A stretch of DNA of 64,000 nucleotides from Eriocheir sinensis (lineage: Eukaryota > Arthropoda > Malacostraca > Decapoda > Varunidae): contig NC_066568.1 in the NCBI RefSeq assembly GCF_024679095.1, forward strand, positions 4,340,218 through 4,404,217, read 5' to 3'. A model generated the notes under the pieces. It was not told where the DNA came from. It did not search any database and worked only from the letters and a program-made list of their open reading frames with translations. Position numbers and translations under genes: made by a program. Below are positions 27,720 through 39,504 of this stretch, piece by piece (position 1 is the stretch's first letter; each line of letters begins with the position of its first letter).

Positions 27720-28310
27720 GATAGAGAAAAGACGAAGTAAGGGAGAGAGGAAAAACTAACAAGGGAAAGGAGGAAAAGGAGGAGGAGGAGAAGAAAGCGA
27801 AGGAGAGCAAATAAAATGAGGAACAGAGAAGAATGGACACAATTATGACAAGAGGGAGGAAGAAGAAAGGAAAAGAGAAGAATGAGTTGAAAATGAAATA
27901 AAAAAGAGAGAAGGAAGACGAATATGAGAAACAGTAAGAAGGTGAGAGAGAAAAATGAGAGTGTGAGAAACGAGAATAATGAGACATAACTAATTAAATG
28001 AAGAGAGGGAGGAAGAAGAGAGAGGAAAAGAGAAGAAGAATAAATTGAAATGAAAGAAAAAAGAGAAAGAAGACGAATATGAGAAACAGCAAGAAGGTGA
28101 GAGAGGAAAATGAGAGTGTGAGAAACGAGAATAATGAAATATCAACTAATTAAATGAGGAGAGGGAGGAAGAAGAGAGAGGAAAAGAGAAGAATAAATTG
28201 AAATGAAAGAAAAAAAAAGAGAAAGAAGAGGAATACGAGGAAGAGCGACAAGGTGAGAGAGGAAAATGAGTGTGTGAAAAAAGAAAATGAGAAGCGACTA
28301 ATTAAATGAT
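27720..28310. repeat. ~154-bp purine-rich tandem repeat, about four copies
   Basis: CTAATTAAATGA recurs near 27989, 28145 and 28297. Each unit has GAGAGTGTGAGAAACGAGAA, a GAGGGAGGAAGAAGAGAGAG block and TAAATTGAAATGAAAGAAAA. Confidence 0.85.
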
Positions 28311-28959
28311 GGAACAATAGAGGCAGGAAAAAGATAACAAAAGCATGAAAAGAAAGGAAATATAAGAAAAAGTAAAAAGCAGGTAATAAAGGAGAAGAGA
28401 AAAAGATAAACGAAAAGATATGAAATAGGGAAAAAGTAAGTAATTAAGAAAAATAAGGAAAGAATGGAAAATAAAGCAAAGCCAAGTGAGACAAAAAAAT
28501 AAAGAGAAAGCAAAATCAGAAAATAAAGGAAGAAGTGAAAAATGATAGAAGGAAGGAAAGGGAAGTATGAGATAAAGAAATAGAGAAAGCAAAATCAGAA
28601 AAATATGGAAAAAGTGAAAAATGAAAATAAGAAGATAATGGAAAATAAATTGTATAAGATAATGAACGAATGAAAACAAGAGTGATGAGAGGTAAGGGAA
28701 GGCAGGTAAAGACAGGTATTGGAGAGGTAATGAAGGAGGAGAGAAAGAAAAAGGTTAATGAAAAGAAAGGAAAAAAGTAGAAGAGGGAAAGAGGAAAAGA
28801 CGAATGAGATAAAAGAAGAATTAAAACAAAGAGATGAAGAAGGAAGAGAGAAAAAAAGGTTAAAGAAAACAAAGGAAAAAAGTAGAGGAGGAAAAAAGGA
28901 AAAGACGAATGAGATAAAAAGAATTAAAACAAAGGTAAGTAAGGATAAGGGCAAGCAAA
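28311..28959. repeat. Purine-rich DNA with ~60-bp and ~105-bp duplications
   Basis: AGAGAAAGCAAAATCAGAAA recurs near 28502 and 28573. GACGAATGAGATAAAA recurs near 28799 and 28904 within a 105-bp direct repeat. Frames on either strand are compositional. Confidence 0.7.
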
Positions 28960-29188
28960 AGGTAAGGTAAGGTAAGGTAAGGTAAGGTAAGGTAAGATAA
29001 GGTAAGGTAAGGTTAGGTAAGGTAAGGTAAGGTAAGGTAAGGTAAGGTAAGGTTAGGTAAGGTAAGATAAGGTAAGGTAAGGTAAGGTAAGGTAAGGTAA
29101 GGTTAGGTAAGGTAAGGTAAGGTAAGGTAAGGTAAGGTAAGGTAAGGTAAGGTAAGGTAAGGTAAGGTAAGGTAAGGTAAGGTAAGGA
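28960..29188 (+). repeat. Telomere-like (TAAGG)n array
   Basis: About 45 TAAGG pentamers have a few TTAGG and AGATAAGG variants. This is the purest TAAGG block in the window. The G-rich strand is plus, as in the other arrays. Confidence 0.94.
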
Positions 29189-29846
29189 AAAAAGGAAGAA
29201 AAGGTGAATGGGAAAATAGAGGAAAACGTAGAGAAGAAAATAGGAGATGAAAAAGATGGAAGAATAGAAGAGAGGAGTGAAAATATAAATAGAGAGAAAG
29301 TTTGATGAGAAAATAGGAAAAAAATTGCAAGAAAATAAAATAAAAGTTAATGAAAAAGATACCGGATAAGATACGATAAAATGAGGAAGAAGTGTAAAAA
29401 AAAAAAAAAGACAGGTATGAGACAGGTAATTAGGCCAAAAAAAAACTTGCTTAATTAAAAAAAAAGTAAAAGAGTAAAAAAAAAAAAGAACACATCAAAT
29501 ACTAATCAGGAAACCCCGGATGAAGGACAGGTAAGGCGAAGGTAAGTCCAGGTAAAGGCAAGGTGTTGGGCAGGTAATGAAAGGTTAATTAAGGTGATGA
29601 ATGCGTGGTTAATAACGAATCCCAGCTTATTACGAGCTATCAGGAGTTATTAAAGGGTGCATAAAAGGGTTTGAACACTCAGTTAAGGGTTCTAAGAGCT
29701 AATGGGAACGGATTGAAAGGGTTAAAGTCGATAAAGGTGAGATTTGGAAGAGGAAGGGAGGGAAAAGAAAGGAAGGAGATGAAGGGGGAGGAAGAAAAGG
29801 AGGGGAGAGAGAGGAGAAAGAGAAGGAAGATTGAGAGAGAGAGCGA
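29189..29846. other. A-rich and mixed sequence, no gene recognised
   Basis: A-rich to about 29500, followed by a mixed, largely non-repetitive stretch (about 29520-29740) with several GGTAAG and GGTTAA words. No coding frame or known family is apparent. Confidence 0.5.
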
Positions 29847-30213
<367 letters not shown>

Positions 30214-30459
30214 TAAAAAAATAAAACTGGAAATGAAAAACAAAATAATTTAAAAAGTGAAAAGCAAAACAAAATAAAAATCACAGTCATATTTTTCATG
30301 TTCTGGTTTTACTTTTTTTTTATTTATTTTGTTTATTTTCCTCAAAAGCAGGAAAGTAAAAGTGAAAACGCCAACCGCGGAAAGGTAAGCTAACTTGTGG
30401 TGAGGCAGATTATAAGCTTTTTTCTTTCACAGGTAGGGGAAGAAAGGCAAAAGGTGAGG

Positions 30460-31345
30460 TTTTGTAAGGTAAGGTAAGGGAAGGGAAGGGAAGTTAAGGT
30501 AGAATGAAAAGGTAAGGTATGGTATGATAAGGTAAGGTAATGTAAGGTAAAGAAAGGTAAGGTAAGGTAAGGGGTAGAATGAAAAGGTAAGGTATGGTAT
30601 GATAAGGTAAGGTAATGTAAGGTAAAGAAAGGTAAGGGAAGGGAGAAGTTAAGTTAAGGTAGAATGAAACGATAAGGTATGATATGATAAATTTAGGTAA
30701 TGTAAGGTAAAGAAAGGTAAGGTCAAGTAAGGTTAAGTAAGGTAAGGTTGAGGTAAGCTGGAAGTAAGATAAGTTGAAGGAAAACAACGTAAGGTAAGGC
30801 AAGATTAGAGTAGGCAAGTTAAGCCAAGGTAATGTATTGTAAGGTAAATCATAGCAAGGCAAGATAAGGCTGACACGAAGGTAAGGTAAGGTAAAGTTAG
30901 GGTAAAGTAAGGTAAGGTAAGGTTAAGTAAACAAAGGTAGGATGAAATGATAAGGTAAGGTAATGTAAGGGTTAAGTAAGATACGGTCAAGTAAGGTAGG
31001 GTCAAATAAAGTAAGGTAAGCTATGGTAAGGCAAGGTAAAGTAAGGTTTAAGCATAATAAGGGAAGGGAGAGGGAAGAGAGGAGGGAGGTAAGGTAAGGT
31101 AAGGTAAGGTATAAGGTAAGGTAGAGAGAGGCAAAGTCAAGTAAGGTAGGATAAAATAAAGTAAGGTAAGTAAGGCAAGGCAAAGTAAGGGAAAGGCATG
31201 ATGAGGGAGGGAGGGAGGGAGGGACGAAGAGACGGAGGTAAGGTAAGGTAAGGTAGAGAAAGGTAAAGTCATGTAAGGTAAGTGAGAGTCAGATAAAGTA
31301 AGGTAAGGCAAAGTAAGGGTCAGGCATAATAGGGGAAAGGAGAGC
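30460..31345 (+). repeat. Degenerate GGTAA-derived array with ~80-bp secondary period
   Basis: GGTAA words are interspersed with AAAGG, GGGAA and ATGAT variants. A longer unit starting GTAGAATGAAA(A/C)G recurs near 30500, 30577 and 30658. A further repeat with GGAGGGA blocks recurs near 31055 and 31200. It appears to be an older version of the purer arrays at 26.7, 29.0 and 63.7 kb. Confidence 0.85.
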
Positions 31346-31384
31346 GAGAGGGAGACGGAGGGACGAAGAGAGACAGGTAGGGGA

Positions 31385-31560
31385 GGCAGGTGAGATAGGG
31401 CGCGGGAGGCAGGTAAACTCTCCCCCTCTCGCGGCGCTGGCAAGACTGATTGTTCCACCTCGCGCCGCCGCCTCATTAGCAAACTTTCCAACACACTCCA
31501 CGCGGCGCTATCAAGTGGGGCAAGACACACCACTCTGAGACGAGGGCACGAAAATGAGAG
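31385..31560. other. CpG-rich unique island, possible promoter or exon
   Basis: About 175 bp rich in CG dinucleotides (CTCGCGGCGCTGGCAAG, CTCGCGCCGCCGCC, CGCGGCGCTATCAAG) stands out from AT- and purine-rich surroundings. CGCGGCGCT followed by two variable bases and CAAG occurs twice, 70 bp apart. Short frames exist on both strands but none is long enough to judge. It could be a first exon or promoter, or part of a transposon. Confidence 0.35.
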
Positions 31561-31711
31561 ATACCACTTGAAATAAAATAATGGATGAAATGATCAGAAT
31601 TCTCTCTCTCTCTCACTTAATTACTCCCCGCTTCCTCCTTCCCTCCCGCCTTCCTTCCCTTTCTCTCCCTGCTTCCTTCTTGTCTCCATTAAAGAGAATA
31701 TAAAGAAAGAA

Positions 31712-31988
<277 letters not shown>

Positions 31989-32136
31989 ATAACGCACAGC
32001 AGCAATACTTTACCTTTTTCGTTATATCTAAATTGCCTGCATCAATTACTTTTTTTATTAATTGCAAACACATTTTTTTTCATCACTCCAATATTGCAGG
32101 GCCGAAAAATGACTCCTATGGTTTGACTCTGTGTAT

Positions 32137-32214
32137 GGGGAGAGGGGGGGAGAGGGGGGGAGGAAGAGGGGAGAGGAGAGGGGGGGTACATGAAGGGGGG
32201 GGGAGGGGGGGGAG
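32137..32214 (+). other. G-run block, potential G-quadruplex
   Basis: Successive runs of 4 to 9 guanines are spaced by A, AGA or short linkers over about 78 bases on the plus strand, so many alternative four-run quadruplex folds are possible. A short (CA)n follows. Confidence 0.7.
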
Positions 32215-32389
32215 AGACACACACACACATATACAAAAAAGTGGTTGATTGCGCATTTAAAATAGTATGGCTTCGATTAACTGGTCGGTTTCATCTACAA
32301 AAAAATGAATGGATTAAATCTGGACAGTATTTTCTTTTATGAGTCAAGGTTATTTTTTTTTTTTTTCGCGTGAGACCTTTTTCCTTTCT

Positions 32390-33060
32390 TCAGAGTCGTA
32401 TCTACTTCTTATAAAACACCCACATCACCCTTTCTCACCCTCCCTATTTTAGCTATACATAATACACTTAAAAATACGTATGCATTTTTTATGATTTGTT
32501 TTCAGATATATTTATTTCAAAACCGGATATTTCACTGTTTCAGACTATCCTATTTGTTGTAAAAAAAGAAAGAAAAATTCCCCAACACCATTCTCACCCT
32601 CCCTATTCTAGCAATACATAATACACTTAAAAATAGATATGCATTTTTTATGATTTGTTTTCAGATACATTTATTTCAATACCGGATATTTCACTAATGT
32701 TTCAGACTAACCTAATTGCTGTAAAAAAGACAAAAAAATCACCCAACGCCATTCTCACCCGCCCTATACTAGCAATACATAATATACTTAAAAATACTTA
32801 TGCTGTTCTAATGAATTATTTTCAGATATATAAATTTTAAAGCCGGATATTTAACTAATGTTGCAGACTAACCGACTTGCTGTAAAAAAGACAAAAGATC
32901 ACCCAAATTCATTCTCACCCGCCCTATTTTAGCTGTACATAATAAACTTGAAACTACTTATGCTTTTTTATATGATTTGTTTTCGTATCTATTTCTTATA
33001 AAACAGGATATTTCACTAAGACTCGTGAAATACCTGATTTTGTTGATATTTCCATTTTCC
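32390..33060. repeat. ~160-bp AT-rich tandem satellite, about four copies
   Basis: CTCACCC begins the anchor at 32434, 32593, 32754 and 32914 (periods 159, 161, 160). It is followed by TATT(T/C)TAGC, ACATAATACACTTAAAAATA, TATGATTTGTTTTCAGATA and CGGATATTTCACT. A 61-codon frame inside is incidental. Confidence 0.93.
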
Positions 33061-33084
33061 CTTTTATCATTTTTCTTTTCCTTT

Positions 33085-33245
33085 TTTATGGGAGTAGCGA
33101 TTGCGGGCTTTTTTTCTACACTGTTTTTTTGTTGCCCTTGAGTTGCTTCACTGTACTAAGAAAACAAAACAAAACAAAACATACAGAAAGCACACCAGAA
33201 CACGAAAACAATTATACCTTGAGTTGCTTCCTCTACTGTAAAAAC
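33085..33245 (+). mobile_element. A-tailed retroposon 3' tails, one full and one partial
   Basis: GGGAGTAGCGATTGCGGGCT, then GTTGCCCTTGAGTTGCTTC, CTGTACTAAG and an AAAACAAAAC-rich tail make up the first module (33090-33180). CCTTGAGTTGCTTCCTCTAC followed by TGTAAAAACAAAAAC (about 33218-33265) is a partial second copy. The same module is at 10.34 and 35.09 kb. Confidence 0.55.
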
Positions 33246-33419
33246 AAAAACAAAACAAAACAAAACAAAAAAAGAACACGAAAACAACACGTCTCGACTC
33301 CTTGATTTCTGTATAATTTGGCTTCCACTTATTTGTCTTCCTCTTAAAAACAAAGAATTAAAATATCACAACGGAATGTCCTTACCAGAAAAAAAAGGAC
33401 AATATAAAAAGTCCTAAAT

Positions 33420-34905
33420 AAAATATATGTATACGAATCACTAATCTCTTTGACTAATCTGTTGATGAAAGTGTATTTTTTCTGCGTATTGAAACCTTAA
33501 CAATAAATTAATCTGAAAAAAATATATAGCCGATGCACAAAAAAGCCAGTGCTCTGATATATACAAAACCTTAGCAATGCATTAATCTGACGAAAAAAAA
33601 TAGCCGATGCACAAAAAAGTCGATGGTGTGAATATGTACAAAACCTTAGAATTACATTAATCTGAAAAAAATATATACCCAATACACACAAAATAATCAA
33701 TGATCTGAATATATACAAAACCTTAGAATTACATTAATCTGAAAAAAAAAAATAGCCGATGCACAAAAAAGTCAACGGTGTGAATATGTACAAAACCTTA
33801 GCAATACACTAATCTGAAAAATATATACCCAATACACACAAAAAAATCAATGATCTGAATATATACAAAACCTTAGCAATCCATTATTCTGAAAATATAT
33901 ACCCAATACACAAAAAAATCAATGATCTGAATATGTACAAAACCTTAGCAATCCATTATTCTGAAAATATATACCCAATACACAAAAAAATCAATGATCT
34001 GAATATATACAAAACCTTAGCAATCCATTATTCTGAAAAAATATACCCAATACACAAAAATATCAATGATCTGAATATATACAAAACCTTAGCAATCCAT
34101 TATTCTGAAAATATATACCCAATACACACAAAAAAATCAATGATCTGAATATATACAAAACCTTAGCAATCCATTATTCTGAAAATATAAACCCAATACA
34201 CAAAAAAAATCAATAATCTAAATATATACAAAACCTTAGCAATCCATTAATCTGAAGAAAAAAAATAGCCGATGCACAAAAAAGTCGATGGTGTGAATAT
34301 ATACAAAACCTTAGCAATCCATTAATCTGAAAATATATACCCAATACACACAAAAAAATCAATAATCTGAATATATACAAAACTTTAGAATTACATTAAT
34401 CTGAAAAAATATAAACCCAATACACAAAAAAATCAATAATCTGAATATATACAAAACTTTAGAATTACATTAATCTGAAAAAATATAAACCCAATACACA
34501 AAAAAATCAATAATCTGAATATATACAAAACCTAAGCAATACACTAATCTGAAAATATATACCCAATACACAAAAAAATCAATGATCTGAATATATACAA
34601 AACTTTAGAATTACATTAATCTGAAAATATATACCCAATACACACAAAAAAATCAATGATCTGAATATATACAAAACCTTAGAATTACATTAATCTGAAA
34701 ATATATACCCAATACACAAAAATATCAATGATCTGAATATATACAAAACCTTAGAATTACATTAATCTGAAAATATATACCCAATACACACAAAAAAGTC
34801 AACGATTTGAATATATACAAAACCTTAGCAATACATAATCTGAAAAAAAAATATACACAATACACACAAAAAAGTTAACGATTTCAGTATATACAAAAAC
34901 ACCTG
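33420..34905. repeat. ~72-bp AT-rich satellite, about 20 copies, two subtypes
   Basis: GATCTGAATATATACAAAAC begins near 33852, 33924 and 33996 (period 72), and similar words continue to about 34900. Subtype 1 carries AGCCGATGCACAAAAAAGTC and a GTGTGAATATGTAC start. Subtype 2 carries ACCCAATACACAAAAAAATC. Subtypes alternate at the left end, and subtype 2 dominates the centre and right. A 71-codon frame is incidental. Confidence 0.94.
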
Positions 34906-35087
34906 TTGAGAGACGTCGATAACTGAGTAACTTATAATGTCTAAAAGGGTCATCAGTTTCGGTATTTCGTAAGATATCAAGGAAGGAAGGAAGGAAAGAC
35001 AAGGTAAGATAATAAGATAAGTTAAAGGAAAAACGAGAGAGAATATGAAGAAAAATTGACCTATCTTTCGGCCACTCCTCTTGACTC

Positions 35088-35360
35088 GTGAGTAGCGGGA
35101 TTTTTTTTTTTTCAATATTGTTTCCTTTTTTTTTGTCCTTGACCTGTTTCCTCCACTGTAAGAAAAAAGCAGAAAAAAATACTACTGGAAGGGATGACTA
35201 ACAGTAAGAATAGTGAAAACGATGGAAGCAAGCAATTTTCCTTTTTGTTGCCCTTGCACTGTTTCCTACACTGAAAAAAAAAAGAAAAAAAAAGAGACGC
35301 AGAAAAAATACTGCTGGAAGGGATGACTAACAGCAAGAATAGTGAAAACGATGGAGGCAA
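35088..35360 (+). mobile_element. Tandemly duplicated A-tailed retroposon tail
   Basis: AGTAGCGGGATTTTTTTTT with GTCCTTGACCTGTTTCCTCC and an A-rich tail starts at 35090. A second GTTGCCCTTGCACTGTTTCC with a longer A-rich tail lies at 35246. Both are followed by CTGGAAGGGATGACTAACAG and AAGAATAGTGAAAACGATGG (about 35186 and 35314). The unit of about 125 bp, including its non-tail flank, is therefore duplicated in tandem. Confidence 0.65.
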
Positions 35361-35600
35361 TTAATGAAGAAACCAGAGAGAGAGGAAGGGATAAAATACA
35401 TAATAAGGAGAGGTAAGATATTAAGATAAGATAAAGGAGTCTCAGGAAGCAAAACAAATGAATGACGGTAAACAGGAAGCGTGACAACAGAGGAAAATAG
35501 ATAAAACTTAAGTAAAAAAAGTGAATATGAAAACTTCGAATAATTAATCGCGAAACTTTAACTTGCTAAAGACGAAACGATGAGAAGAAAAGAAAGTTTG

Positions 35601-36002
<402 letters not shown>

Positions 36003-36003
<1 letters not shown>

Positions 36004-36150
36004 TACCACCCCAATCATCCCCCACTCTACACATCACCCCCCTACCAACCACCCCAAAAAAACACCCAATCCTTCACCTCCCCCCAACCTCCCACCACCA
36101 ATACTCCCCCCTCCTCCCTTCACCACCACCACCACCACCACCACTACCAC
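36003..36150. other. C/A-rich block with (CCA)n
   Basis: C-run-rich sequence with (ACC)n at about 36120-36155. Confidence 0.75.
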
Positions 36151-36154
36151 CACC

Positions 36155-36255
36155 ACACACCGCGGGAGGCACCACCGGGCAAGATGTGAACACTGCTGTG
36201 GCTTGGCGCGGACTGACACCAGCACGCCCCGACTGGCTGACAGGACCGGGGTAGG
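36155..36255. other. GC-rich unique island, unassigned
   Basis: Mixed GC-rich sequence (CGCGGGAGGCACCACCGGGC, TGGCTTGGCGCGGACTGAC) lies between low-complexity blocks. No gene or family is recognised. Confidence 0.35.
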
Positions 36256-36261
36256 AGGAGG

Positions 36262-36365
36262 AGGAAGAGGAGGAGGAGGACCCAGTGAGGAGGAGGGACT
36301 AGAGTTTTGGGTAAAGAGCAAGAGGAAGAGGAAGAGGAGGAGGGAGAGGAAGGGAGTACTGGGGT
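36262..36365. repeat. Left part of a duplicated segment (paralog at 40.15 kb)
   Basis: GAGGAGGACCCAGTGAGGAG followed by GAGGGACTAGAGTTTTGGGT matches 40143-40190 base for base over about 50 bp. The matching continues into AGGAAGAGGAAGAGG. The right part of the same segment is at about 37655-37790, so 36370-37650 is extra DNA relative to the 40-kb copy. Confidence 0.8.
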
Positions 36366-36689
36366 GATATAGAGGAGGAGGAGGAAGAGGAGGAGGAATA
36401 CATAGGAATACATAGGATGAACAGACACCAGAAGACCTATCGGTCTATGGCGAGGGTGTCTGTTTACTACCGCTATTTCTAGTAATCTACGTGTGGTAGG
36501 ACAGGACAGAATAGATGAAGGCTCCTCCCCACCCACCTCTCCCTCCGGCAACGTGCCGGCAGGAAATAGTTAGAAGAAAACACCATGTACCTTTAAGGAA
36601 GAAAGGGACATGGAAATTTTACAGTAAAGAGAGAAATAAGAGGAAATTACTACCCTTAACTTACACTACTGGTAACCTAAGCTGTGGGG

Positions 36690-37043
36690 GAAAATGGCTT
36701 CATTACATAAGAACATAAGAACATAGAAACACAGGGAGACTGGAAGAGGAAGAGTGGCCTACACAGGGCAGCCCCAGAATCCCTCCTAGTACCCACGATA
36801 GGTGAGGTGTAGTTTCAGGGGCACAGATGGAGGCTTGATCCTCGTATTACCGGCGGTACTATGCACGCACCAGTACCCTGTCACCTTACTGCACCCACAC
36901 CTCACTCCACCTGTCATGCGGACATTAACTGTTGTTTTACTCTGTTGTTAACTTACGCTACTTGCAATCTAGGTTGTGGGGAGAATAATATGGATTTAGG
37001 TTGAGGTCTTGCTGCAATCTGTCTGAAAACATGCGAAGAAGGG
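36690..37043 (-). mobile_element. 3' untranslated part of a LINE relic (probable)
   Basis: Non-repetitive sequence follows the stop of the reverse-transcriptase relic on the minus strand. It includes AACATAAGAACATAGAAACA and GTGGCCTACACAGGGCAGCC. Two related phrases, ACTTACACTACTGGTAACCT (about 36658) and ACTTACGCTACTTGCAATCT (about 36951), suggest an internal duplication or two nested insertions. The exact 3' end of the element is not determined. Confidence 0.5.
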
Positions 37044-37650
37044 TCAGTATAATCTTATATCCCTGAAGTACTTATCCAATGAAGACTTGAAGCTATTGAT
37101 ACTCTGTGCGCTAACTACTGACGGTGGGAGTCTATTCCAGTGATCGACGACTCTATTATTGAAAAAACTTCTGCGCACCAATGTGTTACATCGGTTTCCC
37201 TTTAACTTCATACCGTTGCTGCGTGTTATTGTGTTGGTGTCTCTCTGAAATAGACTATCTGGGTTAATGTTGTCGAATCCATTAAGGATTTTGAACACTT
37301 CAATTAAGTCCCCTCTTATCCTTCGCTTTTTTAGGGAAAACATATCTAAACGCTTTAAACGCTCGTCATATGGCAAGTTTCGGAGCGCTGGAATTTGTTT
37401 GGTTGCTCGTCGCTGTATCTTTTCCAGCAAAACTTGATCTTTGATTTAGTTCGGTGACCAGAACTGAACGGCGTATTCTAGGTGTGGTCTTACAAATGCT
37501 AAATATAATCTCTTCATAAGTTCGGGTGATTTATAATCAATGTTTCTTGAGATTAATCCCAACATCATATTGGCTTTTTTACTCGCTGCAGAACATTGAT
37601 CACTCATTTTAAGAGTGTTACTGATAATGACACCAAGATCAAGAAGGAGC
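37044..37650 (-). pseudogene. Non-LTR retrotransposon reverse transcriptase, C-terminal relic
   Basis: Reading the minus strand from about 37650, one frame gives DLGVIISNTLKMSDQ, then RLYLAFVRPHLEYAVQFWSP, an in-frame TAA at about 37446, and LLEKIQRRATKQIPALRNLP. It continues through YDERLKRLDMFSLKKRRIRG and VVDHWNRLPPSVVSAQSINS to a stop near 37044. This order is typical of the end of the thumb/C-terminal region of LINE reverse transcriptases of the Jockey/CR1/L2 type. Those proteins normally exceed 800 residues, and only about 200 remain. The copy is 5'-truncated near 37650 and carries a stop in the SPN-IKD linker, so it is not functional. The clade is inferred from motifs by eye. Confidence 0.85.
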
Positions 37651-37654
37651 AGGA

Positions 37655-38524
<870 letters not shown>

Positions 38525-38802
38525 AGGTCGGTCAGTCAGTCAGTCAGTCAGTTAATCAGTTAATGTCAGTCAGTCAGTCAGTTAAACAATCATTCATTTC
38601 TTCAGTCAGTCAATCAGTGTCAATTAGTCAGTCAGTCAGTCAGTCAATCAGTTAGCCAGTCAGTCAGTCAGTCAGTCAGTCAATCAGTCAGTCAGTCAAT
38701 CAGTCAGCCAGTCAGTCAGTCAGTCAGTCAATAAGTCAGTCAATCAGTCAGTCAATCAGTCAGTCAGTCAGTCAGTCAGTCAGTAAATCAGTCAGTCAAT
38801 CA

Positions 38803-38840
<38 letters not shown>

Positions 38841-38855
38841 AAATCAGTCAGTCAA

Positions 38856-38888
<33 letters not shown>

Positions 38889-38968
38889 AAGTCAGTCAGT
38901 AAATCAGTCAGTCAATCAGTCAGTCAGTCAATCAGTTAGTCAGTCAGTCAGTCAGTCAGTCAGTCACA
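38525..38968. repeat. (TCAG)n tetranucleotide field, ~440 bp
   Basis: CAGT/TCAG units are interrupted by TCAA, TAAG, TTAG and AAATCAG variants. Blocks such as AGTCAGTCAATCAGTCAGTC recur with secondary periods. Confidence 0.95.
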
Positions 38969-38994
38969 ACCAAACCCAACCTCTCCTCCCTATC

Positions 38995-39305
38995 AATGAA
39001 TATCTTAAAACCTATTCTTGAAGGTGTTTATCATGTTGGCACTCACCTCATGACTGCCAAGCCTGTGCCACTCATCCACCACTCCTAGTAAACCAGTTCT
39101 TGCCTGTGTCTTTACTGAATCTGAATTTGCCTAGCTTAAACCCATTACTACGTGTCCCGCCTGGCTCTCTTACGACCAGAATCTTATTAACATCACCCTT
39201 ATTAAAGCTCCTCATCCAATTACTGAGCCTTTCCACGTGTTTGCATGGCTCTCTTCCCACCAGAGCCTTACTGATAGCACCCTTATTAAAGTCTTTCATC
39301 TATTT
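38995..39305 (-). pseudogene. Non-LTR retrotransposon reverse transcriptase C-terminal relic, second family
   Basis: On the minus strand a frame reads FNKGDVNKILVVREPGGTRS, NGFKLGKFRFSKDTGKNWFT. After a one-base shift it continues VVDEWHRLGSHEVSANMINT, FKNRF and stop. VVDEW-RL, V-SA and F+ match the C-terminal signature of the relic at 37.04 kb (VVDHWNRLPPSVVSAQSINS), but the rest differs, so this is another family. A near-duplicate of FNKG--(S/N)K-LV-REP is present twice (about 84 bp apart), indicating an internal duplication. It is truncated and frameshifted. Confidence 0.7.
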
Positions 39306-39500
39306 ATAAGTGCCGTCATGTTTCCTCAACGCTTCATCAATCTTAAAAGAATGCAAATTTTTGGAGTTTTCGCCCGTCGCTTACATGGCATATTTTTTAA
39401 TCCGTGAATATTTTTTGCACTTTTCTGAACCACTGGAGTCGGGCGAAAACAGAATCATATTTCAGGGTGGGAGGGAGGGAGGGAGGGGGGTATTGACTAA
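39306..39500. other. Unique AT-rich DNA, no gene recognised
   Basis: Mixed sequence ends in a GGGA/GGGG block near 39465-39488. It is possibly the flank of the preceding relic. Confidence 0.45.
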
Positions 39501-39504
39501 CTTA

